Positions 49,750-60,930 are shown, counted from the stretch's first letter. The stretch is 64,000 nucleotides of DNA from Delphinapterus leucas (GCF_002288925.2 NW_022098062.1:9594605-9658604), one strand, 5' to 3'. Notes: generated by a model not told the origin, from the letters alone. Translations and numbers: made by a program.

Positions 49750-50060
49750 GAGTCCTGTACCACAATGTTCATTGCAGCTCTATTTATAATAGCCAGGACA
49801 TGGGAGCAACTTTAGTGTCCATCAACAGATGAATGGATATGGAAGATGTGGCACATATATAGAATGGAATATTACTCAGGTATAGAAAGAAACGAAATTG
49901 AGCTATTTGTAATGAGGTGGATGGACCTAGAGACTCATACAGAGTGAAGTAAGTCAGAAAGAGAAAAACAAATACCGTGTGCTAACACATATATGTGGAA
50001 TCTAAAAAAAATAAAGGTTCTGATGAACCTTTAATAAATAAATAAATAAATAAATAAATA
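49747..50060 (+). mobile_element. LINE-1 3' segment, plus strand
   Basis: Opens at 'agagtcctgtaccacaatgt' and continues through the ORF2 C-terminal region to an early (AAAT)n tail at 50034-50060, without the usual 3' UTR. Its first L1 base matches the point at which the minus-strand L1 body at 50876 stops. The two therefore look like halves of one element in opposite orientations. Confidence 0.88.
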
Positions 50061-50637
50061 AACTTCACTGTGTTGAGGGGACAGTCTAGGAACCTAGCCT
50101 GAGGAGCTGAGGACTGAAGTTTCACTTTATTTTTATACGGTAATAGGTTTTTGTTTATACGATAAGTACGGATTTAATATTGAGATAGAAAAAGAAGTGA
50201 ATTGCAGTTTAGAAATTGCTGTGTTTCCCTTCTGTTTTTTCTTTAGTTATTAAACTTTCCCTTTCCTTAGTTTGTAGCGTTATTTCATGGCATCTTTGTG
50301 GGGCAGGATGTGATGATTTTTGCTGAATCAAAAACTACTACCGTTTCTCCGGTTTCACAGGTTAGAGAAACTCTGATGAAGTAAATAAGTTGTAATTTGA
50401 ATATAGAGTCTGTTTTGGGGACTCTTGTGGGCATATCTTAGTTTTAAAAGGAAAAAAAAGATTTAGTGTTCTAAAGGGATATATAAACACAACTTTTTGA
50501 CACTGGCTTCAGATTTCATTGGTTCAACAGATATCACTGTTGCATAATACATAATCTTCCAGTATGGTAGCTAATGAGATACAAAACTGCATAATTACAG
50601 CAACAATTATTTTCCTTATAGAATTTGACGGCTACTA
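50061..50637. other. Unannotated stretch inside the proposed inversion
   Basis: Non-repetitive sequence. Under the inversion model this is flanking DNA, now reversed relative to its ancestral orientation. Confidence 0.35.
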
Positions 50638-50863
50638 AGTAAACAGTGGGGTTTTTTTGTTTGTTTTTTTTGCGGTATGTGGGCCTCTCACTGTTGTGGC
50701 CTCTCCCGACACGGAGCACAGGCTCCGGACGCGCAGGCTCATTGGCCACGGCTCACGGGCCCAGCCGCTCCGCGGCATGTGGGATCTTCCCGGACCAGGG
50801 AACGAACCGGTGTCCCCTGCATCGGCAGGTGGACTCTCAACCACTGTGCCACCAGGGAAGCCC
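50638..50863 (-). repeat. CHR SINE, compact form (right partner of an inversion)
   Basis: Minus-strand element with head at 50863 and an A/C-rich tail at 50651-50670. Directly beyond its tail, 50638-50647 is the exact inverse of the 10-mer at 49588-49597. Its head flank is the end of the L1 body. Confidence 0.92.
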
Positions 50864-51256
50864 TTTTTTTTTCTTCATGACTCTTTCTGAATTATGGTTT
50901 TCTAAGGGTATGTGCCCAGTAATAGGATTGCTAGGTCATATGGTAGCTCTATTTTTAGTTTTTTAAGAAGCCTCCATATTGTTCTCCACAGTGGCTTTAT
51001 CAATTTACATTCCCACCAATAGTGCAAGAGGGTTCCCTTTTCTCCACACCCTCTCCAGCATTTACTGTTTGTAGATTTTTTGATGATGGCCACTCTGACC
51101 GCTGTGAGATGATATCTCATTGCAGTTTTGATTTGCATTTCTCTAATGGTTAATGATGTTGAGCATTCTTTCATGTGTTTGTTGGCAATCTGCAAATCTT
51201 CTTTGGAGAAATGTCTATTTAGGTCTTCTGCCCATTTTTGGATTAGGTTATTTTTG

Positions 51257-51459
51257 GGTTTTTTTTTGCGGTACGCAGGCCTCTAACTGTTGTGGCCTCT
51301 CCCGTTGCGGAGCACAGGCTCGGGACGCGCAGGCTCAGCGGCCATGGCTCACGGGCCCAGCCGCTCCGCGGCATGTGGGATCCTCCCGGACCAGGGCACG
51401 ATCCCATGTCCCCTGCATCGGCAGGCAGACTCTCAACCACTGCGCCACCAGGGAAGCCC
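51257..51459 (-). repeat. CHR SINE, compact form, inside L1 body B
   Basis: Head at 51459 and a T-run (the tail) at about 51257-51268. It interrupts the C-terminal part of ORF2. Confidence 0.93.
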
Positions 51460-51953
51460 GGGTTGTTGTTGTTTTTGATATTGAGCTGCATGACCTGCTT
51501 GTAAATTTTGGAGATTAATCCTTTGTCAGTTGCTTCATTTGCAAATATTTTCTCCCATTCTGAGGGTTGTCTTTTCGACTTGTTTATGATTTCCTTTGTT
51601 GTGCAAAAGCTTGTAAGTTTCATTAGGTCCCATTTGTTTATTTTTGTTTTTCTTTCCATTTTTCTAGCAGGTGGGTCAAAAAGGATCCTGCTGTGATGTA
51701 TGTTATAGTGTGTTCTATGTTTTCCTCAAGAGTTTTACAGTGTCTGGACTTACATTTAGGGCTTTAATCCATTTTGAGTTTATTTTTGTATATGGTGTTA
51801 GGGCGTGTTCTACTTTCATCCTTTTACATGTAACTGTCCAGTTTTCCCAGCACCACTTATTTAAGAGACTCTTTTCTCCATTCTATATTCCTGCCTCCGT
51901 TATCAAAGATAAGGTGACCATATGTGTCTGGGTTTATCGCTGGGCTTTCTATT

Positions 51954-52559
51954 CTATTCCATTGATCTATATTTCTGTTTTTGTGCCAGTACCATACTGT
52001 CTTGATTACTGTAGCTTTGTGGTATAGTCTGAAAAGTCAGGGAGCCTGATTCCTCCAGCTCTGTTTCTCTTTCACAAGATTGCGTTGGTGTTCGGGGTCT
52101 TTTGTGTTTCCATACAAATTGTGAAATCATTTGTTCTAGTTCTGTGAAAAATGCCATTGGTAGCTTGATAGGGATTGCACTGAATCTGTAGACTGCTTTG
52201 GGTAGTATAGTCATTTTCACAATGTTGATTCTTCCAATCCAAGAACATGGTATATCTCTCCATCTGTTGGTATCATCTTTAATTTCTTTCATCAGTGTCT
52301 TATAGTTTTCTGCATACAGGTCTTTTGTCTCCTTAGGTAGGTTTACTCCTAGGTATTTTATTCTTTTTGTTGCAATGGTAAATGGGAGTGTTTCCTTCCT
52401 TTCTCTTTCAGATTTTTCATCATTAGTGTATAGGAATGCAAGAGATTTCTGTGCATTAATCCTGTATCCTGCTACATTACCAAATTCATTGATTAGCTCT
52501 AGTAGTTTTCTGGTAGCATCTCTGGGATTCTCTATGTATAGTATCATGTCATCTGCAAA
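51954..52559 (-). pseudogene. L1 ORF2 reverse-transcriptase fragment
   Basis: An open segment of about 197 codons begins in the RT active site. FADD is encoded at 52548-52559, followed by [20 protein letters not shown]. It covers the RT palm/thumb region after the catalytic Asp pair. The frame upstream is offset by a 2-base deletion directly before FADD, so the catalytic motif is cut off from the RT fingers. No intact ORF2 remains. Confidence 0.88.
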
Positions 52560-53628
52560 GTGACAGTTTTACTTCTTCTTTTCCAATTTGGATTCTTTTT
52601 ATTTCTTTTTCTTCTCTGATTGCTGTGGCTAAAACTTCCAAAACTATGTTGAATAATAGTGGTGAGAGGGGGCAACGTTGTCTTCTTCCTGATCTTAGTG
52701 GAAATGGTTTCAGTTTCTCACCACTGAGAATGATGTTGGCTGTGGGTTTGTCATATATGGCCTTTATTATGTTGAGGTTAAGTCCCCTGTATGCCTACTT
52801 TCTGAAGAGTTTTTATCACAAATTGATGTTGAATTTTGTCGAAAGTTTTCTGCATTTTCTGAGATGATTCTATGGTTTTTCTCCTTCAATTTGTTAATAT
52901 GCTGTATCACATTGATTGATTTGCGTACACTGAAGAATCCTTGCATTCCTGGGACAAACCCAATTGATCATGGTGTATGATCCTTTTAATGTGCTGTTGG
53001 ATTCTGTTTGCTAATATTTTGTTGAGGATTTTTCCATCTATGTTCATCAGTGATACTAGTCTGTAGTTTTCTTTTTTTGTGACATCTTTGTCTGGTTTTG
53101 GTATCAGGGTGATGGCAGCCTCGTAGAATGAGTTTGGGAGTGTTCCTCCCTCTGCTATATTTTGGAAGAGTTTGAGAAGGATAGGTGTTAGCTTTTCTCT
53201 AAATGTCTGATAGAATTCGCCTGTGAAGCAATCTAGTCCTGAGCTTTGGTTAGTTGGAAGATTTTTAATCACAGTTTCAATTTCAGTGCTTGTGATTGGT
53301 CTGTTTATATTTTCTATTTATTCCAGGTTTAGTCTCAGGAGGTTGTGTTTCTCTAAGAATTTGTCCATTTCTTCCAGGTTGTCCATTTTATTGGCATATA
53401 GTTGCTTGCAGTAATCTCTCATGATCCTTCATATTTCTGCAGTGTCAGGTGTTACTTTTCCTTTTTCATTTCTAATTCTATTGATTTGATTCTTCTCCCT
53501 TTTTTTCTTGATGAGTCTGGCTAATGGTTTATCAATTTTGTTTATCTTCTCAAAGAACCAGCTTTTAGTTTTATTGATCTTAGCTAATGTTTCCTTCATT
53601 TCTTTTTCATTTATTTCCAATCTGATCT

Positions 53629-54198
53629 TTACGATTTCTTTCCTTCTGCTAAATTTGTGGGGTTTTTTTGTTCTTCTTTCTCTAGTTCCTTTAGGTGTAA
53701 GGTAAGATTGTTTATTTGAGATTTTTCTTGTTTCTTGAGGTAGGCTTGTATAGCTATAAACTTCCCTCTTAGAACTGCTTTTGCTGCATCCCATAGGTTT
53801 TGGATCATCGTGTTTTCATTGTCATTTGTCTCTAGGTATTTTCTGATTTCCCCTTTGATTTCTTCAGCGATCCCTTGCTTATTTACTAACGTATTGTTTA
53901 GCCTCCATGTGTTTGGGTTTTCTACGTTTTTTTCCCTGTAATTAATTTCTAATCTCATAGCACTGTGGTCAGAAAAGATGCTTGATATGATTTCAATTTT
54001 CTTAAATTTACCAAGGCTTGATGTGTGACCCAAGATATGATCTATCTTGGAGAATGTTCCGTGCACACTTGAGAAGAAAGTATAATCTGCTGTTTTGGGA
54101 TGGAATGTCCTATAAATATCAATTAAATCTATCTGGTCTGTTGTGTCACTTAAAGCTTGTGTCTCCTTATTAATTTTCTGTTTGGATGATCTGTCCAT
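53629..54198 (-). pseudogene. L1 ORF2 endonuclease fragment
   Basis: Open ~189-codon segment of the APE-like endonuclease C-terminal half (IYRTFHPKTADYTFFSSVHG, and the conserved SDH in FSDHSAMRLEI) plus the linker to the RT. Just upstream (about 54220) the usual GDFN motif reads GDFL after a small deletion that also shifts the frame. Confidence 0.85.
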
Positions 54199-54576
54199 TG
54201 GTGTAAGTGAGAAAGTCCCCCACTATTATTGAGTTAGTAGCAATTTCCTCTTTTAGAGCTGTTAGCAGTTGCCTTATGTACTGAGGTGCTCGTATGTTGG
54301 GTGCATTGTTATATCTTCTTCTTGGATTGATCCCTTGATCATTATATAGTGTGCTTCATTATGTAGTGTCCTTCCTTGTCTCTTGTAACATTCTTTATTT
54401 TAAAGTCTATTTTTTCTGATATGAGTATTGCTACTCCAGCTTTCTTTTGATTTCCATTTGCATGGAATATCTTTTTCCATGCCCTCACTATCAGTCTCTA
54501 TGTGTCCCTAGGTCTGAAGTGGGTCTCTTGTAGACAGCATATATATGGGTCTCATTTTTGTATACATTCAGCAAGA

Positions 54577-54819
54577 CTCTGTCTTTTTATCTTTCTTTTT
54601 TTTTTTTTTTTTGCGGTATGCGGGCTTCTCACTGTTGTGGCCTCTCCTGTTGTGGAGTAAAGGCTCTGGATGCACAGGCTCAGCAGCCATGGCTCATGGG
54701 CCCAGCCTCTCCGTGGCATGTGGGATCTTCCCGGACCGGGGCACGAACCCGTGTCCCCTACATCGGCATGCAGACTCTCAACCACTGCGCCACCAGGGAA
54801 GCCCAAGCCTCTGTCTTTT
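54577..54819 (-). repeat. CHR SINE, compact form, inside L1 body B
   Basis: Minus-strand copy with head at 54804 and an 18+ T run at about 54595-54612. The 11-bp duplication ctctgtctttt is at 54577-54587 and 54809-54819. Confidence 0.93.
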
Positions 54820-55192
54820 GGTTGGAGCATTTAATCCATTCACGTTTAAGGTAATTATCAATATGTATGTTCCTGTTACCTTTTTCTTAATTGTTTTGGG
54901 TTTGTTTTTGTAGGTCCTTTTCTTCTCTTGTGTTTCCCACTTAGAGAAGTTCCTTTAGCATTTGTTGTAGAGCTGGTTTGGTGGTAATGAATTCTCTTAG
55001 CTTTTGCTTGTCTGTAGAGCTTTTGATTTCTCCATCAAATCTGAATGAGATCCTTGCTGGGTAGAGTAATCTTGGTTGTAGGTTCTTCCCTTTCATCACT
55101 TTAAGTATATCATGCCACTTCCTTCTGGCTTGTAGAGTTTCTGCTGAGAAATCAGCTGTTAACCTTATGGGAGTTCCCCTGTATGTTATTTG

Positions 55193-55549
55193 TCATTTTT
55201 CCCTTGTTGCTTTTAATAATTTTTCTTTGTCTTTAATTTTTGCCAATTTGATTACTATGTGTCTTGGCGTGTTTCTCCTTGGGTTTATCCTGTATGGGAC
55301 TCTCTGCGCTTCCTGGACTTGGGTGGCTATTTCCTTTCCCATGTTAAGGAAGTTTTTGACTATAATCTCTTCAAATATTTTCTTGGGTTCTTTCTCTCTC
55401 TCTTCTCCTTCTGGAAACCCTATAACGCGAATGTTGTTGCGTTTAATGTTGTCCCAGAGGTCTCTTAGACTGCCTTCATTTCTTTTCATTCTTTTTTTCT
55501 TTATTCTGTTCCACAGCAGTGAATTCCACCATTCTATCTTCCAGGTCAC
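55193..55549 (-). pseudogene. L1 ORF1 fragment (body B)
   Basis: Encodes ORF1p RNA-recognition and C-terminal sequence (FPEGEEREKEPKKIFEEIIV, RRNTPRHIVIKLAKIKDKEK). The N-terminal coiled-coil is in a different frame at 55678-55870. ORF1p would bind L1 RNA as a trimer. Here it is frameshifted. Confidence 0.85.
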
Positions 55550-56553
55550 TTATCCGTTTCTTCTGCCTCAGTTATTCTGCTATTTATTCCTTCTAGTGTA
55601 GTTTTCATTTCAGTTATTGTATTGTTCATCTCTGTTTGTTTGTTGTTTAATTCTTCTAGACCTTTGTTAAACACTTCTTATATCTTCTCAATCTCTGCCT
55701 CCATTCTTTTTCCGAGGTCCTGGATCATCTTCACTATCATTATTCTGAATTCTCTTTCTGGAAGACTGCCCATCTCTGTTTCATTTAGTTGTTTTTCTGG
55801 GGTTTTATCTTGTTCCTTCATCTGGTACATAGCCCTCTGGCTTTTCATCTTGTCTATCTTTCTGTGAATGTGGTTTTTGTTCCACAGGCTGCAGGACCGT
55901 AGTTCTTCTTGCTTCTGCTGTCTGTATTCTGTTGTTTTTGGATGGAATGTCCTATAAATAACAATTAAGTCCATCTTTATTAAAGTATCATTTAAAGCTT
56001 GTGTTTCCTTATTTATTTTCATTTTGGATGATCGGTCCATTGGTGAAAGTGGGGTGTGTTAAAGTCCCCTACTATGATTGTGTTACTGTCGATTTCCCCT
56101 TTTATGGCTGTTAGCATTTACCTTAAGTACTGAGGTGCTCCTATGTTGGGTGCATAAATATTTACAATTGTTATATATTCTTCTTGGATCGATCCCTTGA
56201 TCATTATGTAGTGTCCTTCCTTGTCTCTTGTAATAGTCTTTATTTTAAAGTCTATTTTGTCTGATATAAGAATTGCTACTCCAGCTTTCTTTTGATTTCC
56301 ATTTGCATGGAATATCTTTTTCCACCCCCTCACTTTCAGTCTGTATGTGTCCTTAGATCTGAGGTGGGTCTCTTGTAGACCGCATTTATACGGGTCTTGT
56401 TTTTGTATCCATTCAGCCAGTCTATGTTTTTTGGTTGGAGCATTTAATCCACTTACATTTAAAGTAGTTATCGATATGTGTGTTCATATTACCATTTTCT
56501 TAATTGTTTTGGGTTTGTTATTGTAGGGCTTTTCCTTCTCTTGCGTTTCCTAC

Positions 56554-56922
56554 CTAGAGAAGTTCCTTTAGCCTTTGTTGTAGAGCTGGTTTGGTAGTGC
56601 TGAATTCTCTTAGCTTTTGCTTGTCTGTAAAGGTTTTAATTTCTCTGTCTAATCTGAATGAGATCCTTGCTGGGTAGAGTAATCTTGGTTGTAGGTTTTT
56701 CCCTTTCATCACTTTAAATATGTCCTGCCACTTCCTTCTGGCTTGCAGACTTTCTGCTGAGAGATCAGCTGTTAACTTTATGGGGATTCCCTTGTATGTT
56801 ATTTGTCGTTTTTCCCTTGCTGCTTTCAATATTTTTTTTGTGTGTTTAATTTTTGATAATTTGATTAATATGTGTCTCGGTGTGTTTCTCCTTGGATTTA
56901 TCCTCTGTGGGACTCTCTGCAC
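56554..56922 (-). pseudogene. L1 ORF1 C-terminal domain (body A)
   Basis: About 122 open codons with the ORF1p C-terminal signature (RRNTPRHILIKLSKIKHTKK, SAESLQARRKWQDIFKVMKG). It ends with its own stop, so this is the natural C terminus. The N-terminal part lies at 57203-57436 in another frame. Confidence 0.85.
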
Positions 56923-57202
56923 TTCCTGGACTTATTTCCTTTCCCATATAGGAAAGTTTTCAACTATAATCTCTTCAAACATTTTCTCAGTCCCTTTCTT
57001 TTTCTCTTCTTCTTTTGGGATTCCTATAATTCGAATGTTGGTGCATTTAATGTTGTCCCAGAGGTCTCTGAGACTGTCCCCAATTCTTTTCATTCCTTTT
57101 TCTTTATTCTGCTGCAGTAGTTATTTCCACTATTTTACATTCCAGGTCACTTATCCGTTCTTCTGCCTCAGTTATTCTACTATTGATTCCTTCCAGAGAA
57201 CT

Positions 57203-57436
57203 TTAAATTTCATTTATTGTGTTGTTCATCATTGTTTGTTTGCTCTTTAGTTCTTCTAGGTCCTTGTTAAACGTTCCTTGTATTTTCTCCATTCTATTTC
57301 CAAGATTTTGGATCATCTTTACCATCATTACTCTGAATTCTTTTTCAGGTAGACTTCCTATTTCTTCTTCATTTGTTTGGTCTGGTGGGTTTTTACCTTG
57401 CTCCTTCATCTGCTGTGTGTTTCTCTGTCTTCTCAT
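57203..57436 (-). pseudogene. L1 ORF1 N-terminal region (body A)
   Basis: MRRQRNTQQMKEQGKNPPDQ opening followed by a leucine/isoleucine heptad segment, typical of the ORF1p coiled coil. It is broken by a stop before the RNA-binding domain. Confidence 0.8.
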
Positions 57437-57940
57437 TTTGCTTAACTTACTGTGTTTGGGGTCTCCTTTTCACAGGCTGGCAGTTCGTAGTTCCTGTTGT
57501 TTTTGGTGTCTGCCCCCAGTGGCTAAGGTTGGTTCAGTGGGTTGTGTAGGTCTCCTGGTGGAGGGGACTGGTGCCTGTGTTCTGGTGGATGAGGTGGAAC
57601 TTGTCTTTCTGGTGGGCAGGACCGCATCCGGTAGTGTGTTTTGGGGTGTCTGTGACCTTATTATGATTTTAGGCAGCCTCTCTGCTAATGGGTGGGGTTG
57701 CTTTCCTGTCTCCCTAGTTGTTTGGCATAGGTGTCCAGCACTGGAGCTTGCTGGTCGTTGAGTGGAGCTGGGTCTTAGCGTTGAGATGGAGATCTCCGAG
57801 AGAGCTTTCGCCGTTTGATATTACATGGGGCTGGGAGGTCTCTGGTGGACTAATGTCCTGAACTCAGCTCTCCCACCACAGAGGCTCAGGCCTGACACCC
57901 GGCTGGAGCAAAAAGACTCTGTCAGCCACCCGGCGTAGAT

Positions 57941-58195
57941 CTCAGCAACCTCAGCATGTGATTTTCTTTCTTTCTTTGGCAGAGAACTTTCATCTTTTCA
58001 CTTCAAAGAAGCAATTTACGGCTTCTCTTTGGCATATCTGAATTGCCAGTATCACTACTCTGGTGCTTTGTGGCCATTATTAAGTAAAATCAGGGTCACT
58101 TGAACATAAGCACTGCAATACCACGAGGCGCGAAGTGACAAACGGCGGGATGTGCTGGACAAAGGGAACACAGTGAAGTTTAAATAAATTTTAAA
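57941..58195 (-). pseudogene. Tigger (pogo-like) transposase N-terminus, cut by an L1
   Basis: Minus strand from the ATG at about 58074 encodes MATKHQSSDTGNSDMPKRSR, a clear match to the Tigger/jerky-type transposase start. A TGA follows within about ten codons. Further on, in a shifted frame, is SHAEVAEIY, the next conserved stretch. The sequence stops at 57941, where the L1 5' UTR begins. 58075-58165 is the Tigger 5' non-coding region. The rest of the transposon was not found. Confidence 0.8.
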
Positions 58196-58440
58196 AATAA
58201 TACTGAAATCATCTTATATTCAACTCTCATAACTAAAGAGTAACAACACTACCACTTACAAAACCAGCTCCAGGTGACATTTTCATGGGAGTTCCCCCAA
58301 AATGCCTGAACTCTTCATAATCCTGCTAAATATACTAATCATGCCTTAACATAGCTTGAACATAACAAAGTTTAGCTTCTGTATCATGTCGCTACTAGGA
58401 TGAACATTAAACTGAGCTTCTCAGCCATAGGGCCCATGTC
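58196..58440. other. Unannotated stretch
   Basis: Nothing recognised. Confidence 0.3.
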
Positions 58441-58479
58441 TTATTATTCAACCATATTTTGGCCTCCAAATCTAATTTC

Positions 58480-59035
58480 TATTTTCCCTGGTTCTGAACT
58501 TAAGTTATATTTTATAATATTATTGTATTTACTTCCTGTCAGTATTTCAAATCCTTTGTAGAACAAACCGAGTATAAGTAATGTTTTATTCACCTTTGTG
58601 TCCTCAGTATTTAGTGCAGTACCTGGCACATAAATTCTTCTTTTTTTTTTTTAAATTAATTTGTTTGCTTTTATTTTTGGCTGTGTTGGGTCACTGTTGC
58701 TGTGCGCGGGCTTTCTCTAGTTGCGATGAGCAGGAGCTACTCTTTGTTGCAGTGCGCAGGCTTCTCATTGTGGTGGCTTCTCTTGTTGCGGAGCACAGGC
58801 TCTAGGCGTGCAGACTTCAGCAGCTGTGGCACTCGGGCTCAGTAGTTGTGGCTTGCAGGCTCAGTAGTTGTGGCGCAGTAGTTGCTCCACGGCATGTGGG
58901 ATCTTCCCAGGCCAGGGCTCAAACCCATGTCCCTTGCGTTGGCAGGCAGATTCTTAACCACTGCGCCACCAGGGAAGCCCAGCACATAAGTTCTTAATTC
59001 ATGTTTCCTGACTTGAAGGCTACTGCCCCAGTGCA
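58480..59035 (+). repeat. LINE-2 3' end split by a SINE
   Basis: 'ttgtgtcctcagtatttagt' and 'gcagtacctggcacataaat' are the L2 3' terminus. It resumes after the SINE with 'ttcttaattcatgtttcctg'. Confidence 0.65.
58626..58995 (-). repeat. CHR SINE, long form, inside L2
   Basis: Minus-strand copy with head at 58980. It is flanked by 14-bp repeats with one mismatch (gcacataaattctt at 58626-58639, gcacataagttctt at 58982-58995). Confidence 0.93.
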
Positions 59036-59451
59036 GTTCTAGCTCAATAAAACACCTACGGCAAATGACCATAGCAAACCTTAGCAATATTATTTATTGG
59101 CCTGGATCAGAAGCTATATGCCCTGAGCTGGTGTTCTAGACAATGTTTTTGTCGATGAACAAAGGAATGTCAAAACTCTTTTTAAAATTGTTTTACTCCT
59201 TGAATCTTTTGAAAGAAAACAATCATTTCATTTTTACATAATAAATATAAAAATTCAAGTAGATGAAAGAGATTTTCAGATTTCAATTTGAATAACCATT
59301 ATTTTTACTTACTTTTCTGTTTATTTTCACTTTCCAGGCTCTTTTCTTTTGAGTAGATGACAAAGAAACCTATTAAAATGCTTCTAAAATAATTTATCAT
59401 TTATTTATTTATTTATAAAAACCTATCTCATCTCAGTGATCACAGCAGACC
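59036..59451. other. Unannotated stretch
   Basis: AT-rich with nothing recognised. (ATTT)n at about 59398-59415. Confidence 0.3.
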
Positions 59452-59688
59452 TGTATCAGTCTATTGGACAGGAGAAGATGGCAGAAGAGTAGGACGCGGA
59501 GATCACCTTCCTCCCCACAGATACATCAGAAATACATCTACACGTGGAACTGCTCCTATAGAACACCCACTGAACGCTGGCAGAAGACCTCAGACCTCCC
59601 AAAAGGCAAGAAACTCCCCACGTACCTGGGTAGGGCAAAAGAAAAAACAGAGACAAAAGAATAGGAACGGGACGTGTATCAGTCTATT
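59452..59688 (+). mobile_element. LINE-1 5'-UTR-only insert with perfect target-site duplication
   Basis: 59466-59674 (209 bp) is the very start of a cetacean-type L1 5' UTR ('gagaagatggcagaagagta', 'cacgtacctgggtagggcaa'). It is bounded by identical 14-mers tgtatcagtctatt (59452-59465 and 59675-59688). It has neither ORF, 3' UTR nor poly(A). L1 copies normally lose their 5' end, so this is the reverse of the usual pattern. Confidence 0.93.
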
Positions 59689-60930
59689 TCCATACATGGC
59701 AAGGCATAGTATATCTATAATATAATTCCTGTTTGGACAAGATTATGAGTCCTGGTGACTATATTTTAATTATGACTCATTCAGACAAGCCAAGACATAC
59801 TACTAAACAAAAAGTAAACTGCTGATTTAAAGATCTGATGATACAAAACACAGTAGATTCTGCCAGGTAATAGTGTTTCCCTCTTCAGCAGCAAAAGGCA
59901 CCAAGCCCTGTCACTTTAAAGATAGACCTCTTCACCCCATATTTTGTGCTGCCCCCCCTCAAAAAAAAAGTTAAAAGCCTTAGGGTCCAATCTAAGTACC
60001 TACCTAACTGAGGCAAATCACTCAAACTATCCAATACTGAGAATAATAAATAAAGGACAATAAACATATGCAAATCAGCCACTATAATTTATCCACTTAT
60101 CTTTCTTGGACAATGTTCAAGAACAAATATAGGAGATAAAGACTAGTGACAGGAGTTAAACAGATAATATTTGTATACATTAAACTACCACAAGTCAGTT
60201 CTACCTACTTCATTATTCTCCTTAAGCTCCAAAAACACAAAACAGAAGAAAAGTCTTCTATTCCAAAAGTTGTTTAGAAAGGATCTGTCAATATATAACC
60301 AAGTATCTGCTTACTGATGGGAAAAATCTCTGTTCACCAGCCAAGGGACTTTGGAGAATAAGAACTGCATGTGGCATCTCCCCTTCACAGCCTCCTAATT
60401 CCACACCAGTTTGTAGTTATTCTTGTACTACAAGAGTATCAGTTTCAGAATGTAAGCCTCATAAGCCCCCAGGAAAGCCATTCTAGTGGAGCTGTTCCAG
60501 AAAGTTTCACTTTAGTTCCACAAAGAATCTAAGAGGCCCAGTCCATGACAAGAGTGAACAGTAATGGCTCTCTTGGTTTCTGTCTCTGACCTGTAAAGAG
60601 CAAAGCTTGGAGCTGTCTGTAATCCATAATCCATTTTAATATTCTGCTAGAACATTACAAAAATGTGGCTTTCACTAAAGGCCCTGGCATGAAGCTAAAA
60701 TTGGGATTCTCAGTTACTAATCCTGTGTAGAATTTGTTCTAATTCTCAAAAAAGTAGAGGAAATTCTCCTTTTCCCCCCCACCACCACAAATAAAAAGGG
60801 CAGTGGTGAGGCCCACAACACTTCTGACAGGCTGTATAACACACGGTCTTAATCACACTCCAGATAAATAACAAGTAGTAGGCTATTCTTCTCCATGACA
60901 TTACACTCAGCAAGTAATCTGCTCCATTAT
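59689..60930. other. Unannotated stretch
   Basis: No repeat or gene recognised over about 1.2 kb. Confidence 0.3.

Larger units (their letters stand above)
50864..55930 (-). mobile_element. LINE-1 body B (ORF1 and most of ORF2), dead
   Basis: Order on the minus strand: end of the 5' UTR, ORF1 (about 55870-54860), ORF2 endonuclease (about 54540-53630), reverse transcriptase (about 53630-51950) and the Cys-rich C-terminal region (51195-50902). It stops within ORF2 at 50876. Two compact SINEs are inserted. Frames are broken repeatedly, including a deletion replacing the endonuclease GDFN context near 54220 and a 2-base loss just before the FADD motif. It is non-autonomous. Confidence 0.93.
55931..57940 (-). 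mobile_element. LINE-1 body A (5' UTR, ORF1, start of ORF2), dead
   Basis: Minus strand from the 5' UTR (57940-57440), ORF1 coiled-coil (57436-57203), ORF1 C-terminal domain (56922-56554) and ORF2 endonuclease start (56333-55935). It is cut at the endonuclease residues KTTEY, where body B's 5' UTR begins. It keeps GDFN near 56070, but the frame shifts straight after. Residue differences from body B over the shared part show a distinct, older copy. Confidence 0.9.

Noticed and set aside
49588..50060. Reading the SINE-L1 junction as a template-switch chimera or as twin-priming
   Set aside because: Twin-priming would place the inverted L1 part upstream of the 3' segment, whereas it lies on the other side. 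The exchanged SINE flanks fit a later inversion better.
51954..57761. Plus-strand frames over the L1 complex (for example 57219-57761, 180 codons; 56720-57250, 176 codons)
   Set aside because: These are antisense shadows of minus-strand L1 ORF1, ORF2 and 5' UTR sequence. The minus strand gives the recognisable L1 proteins.
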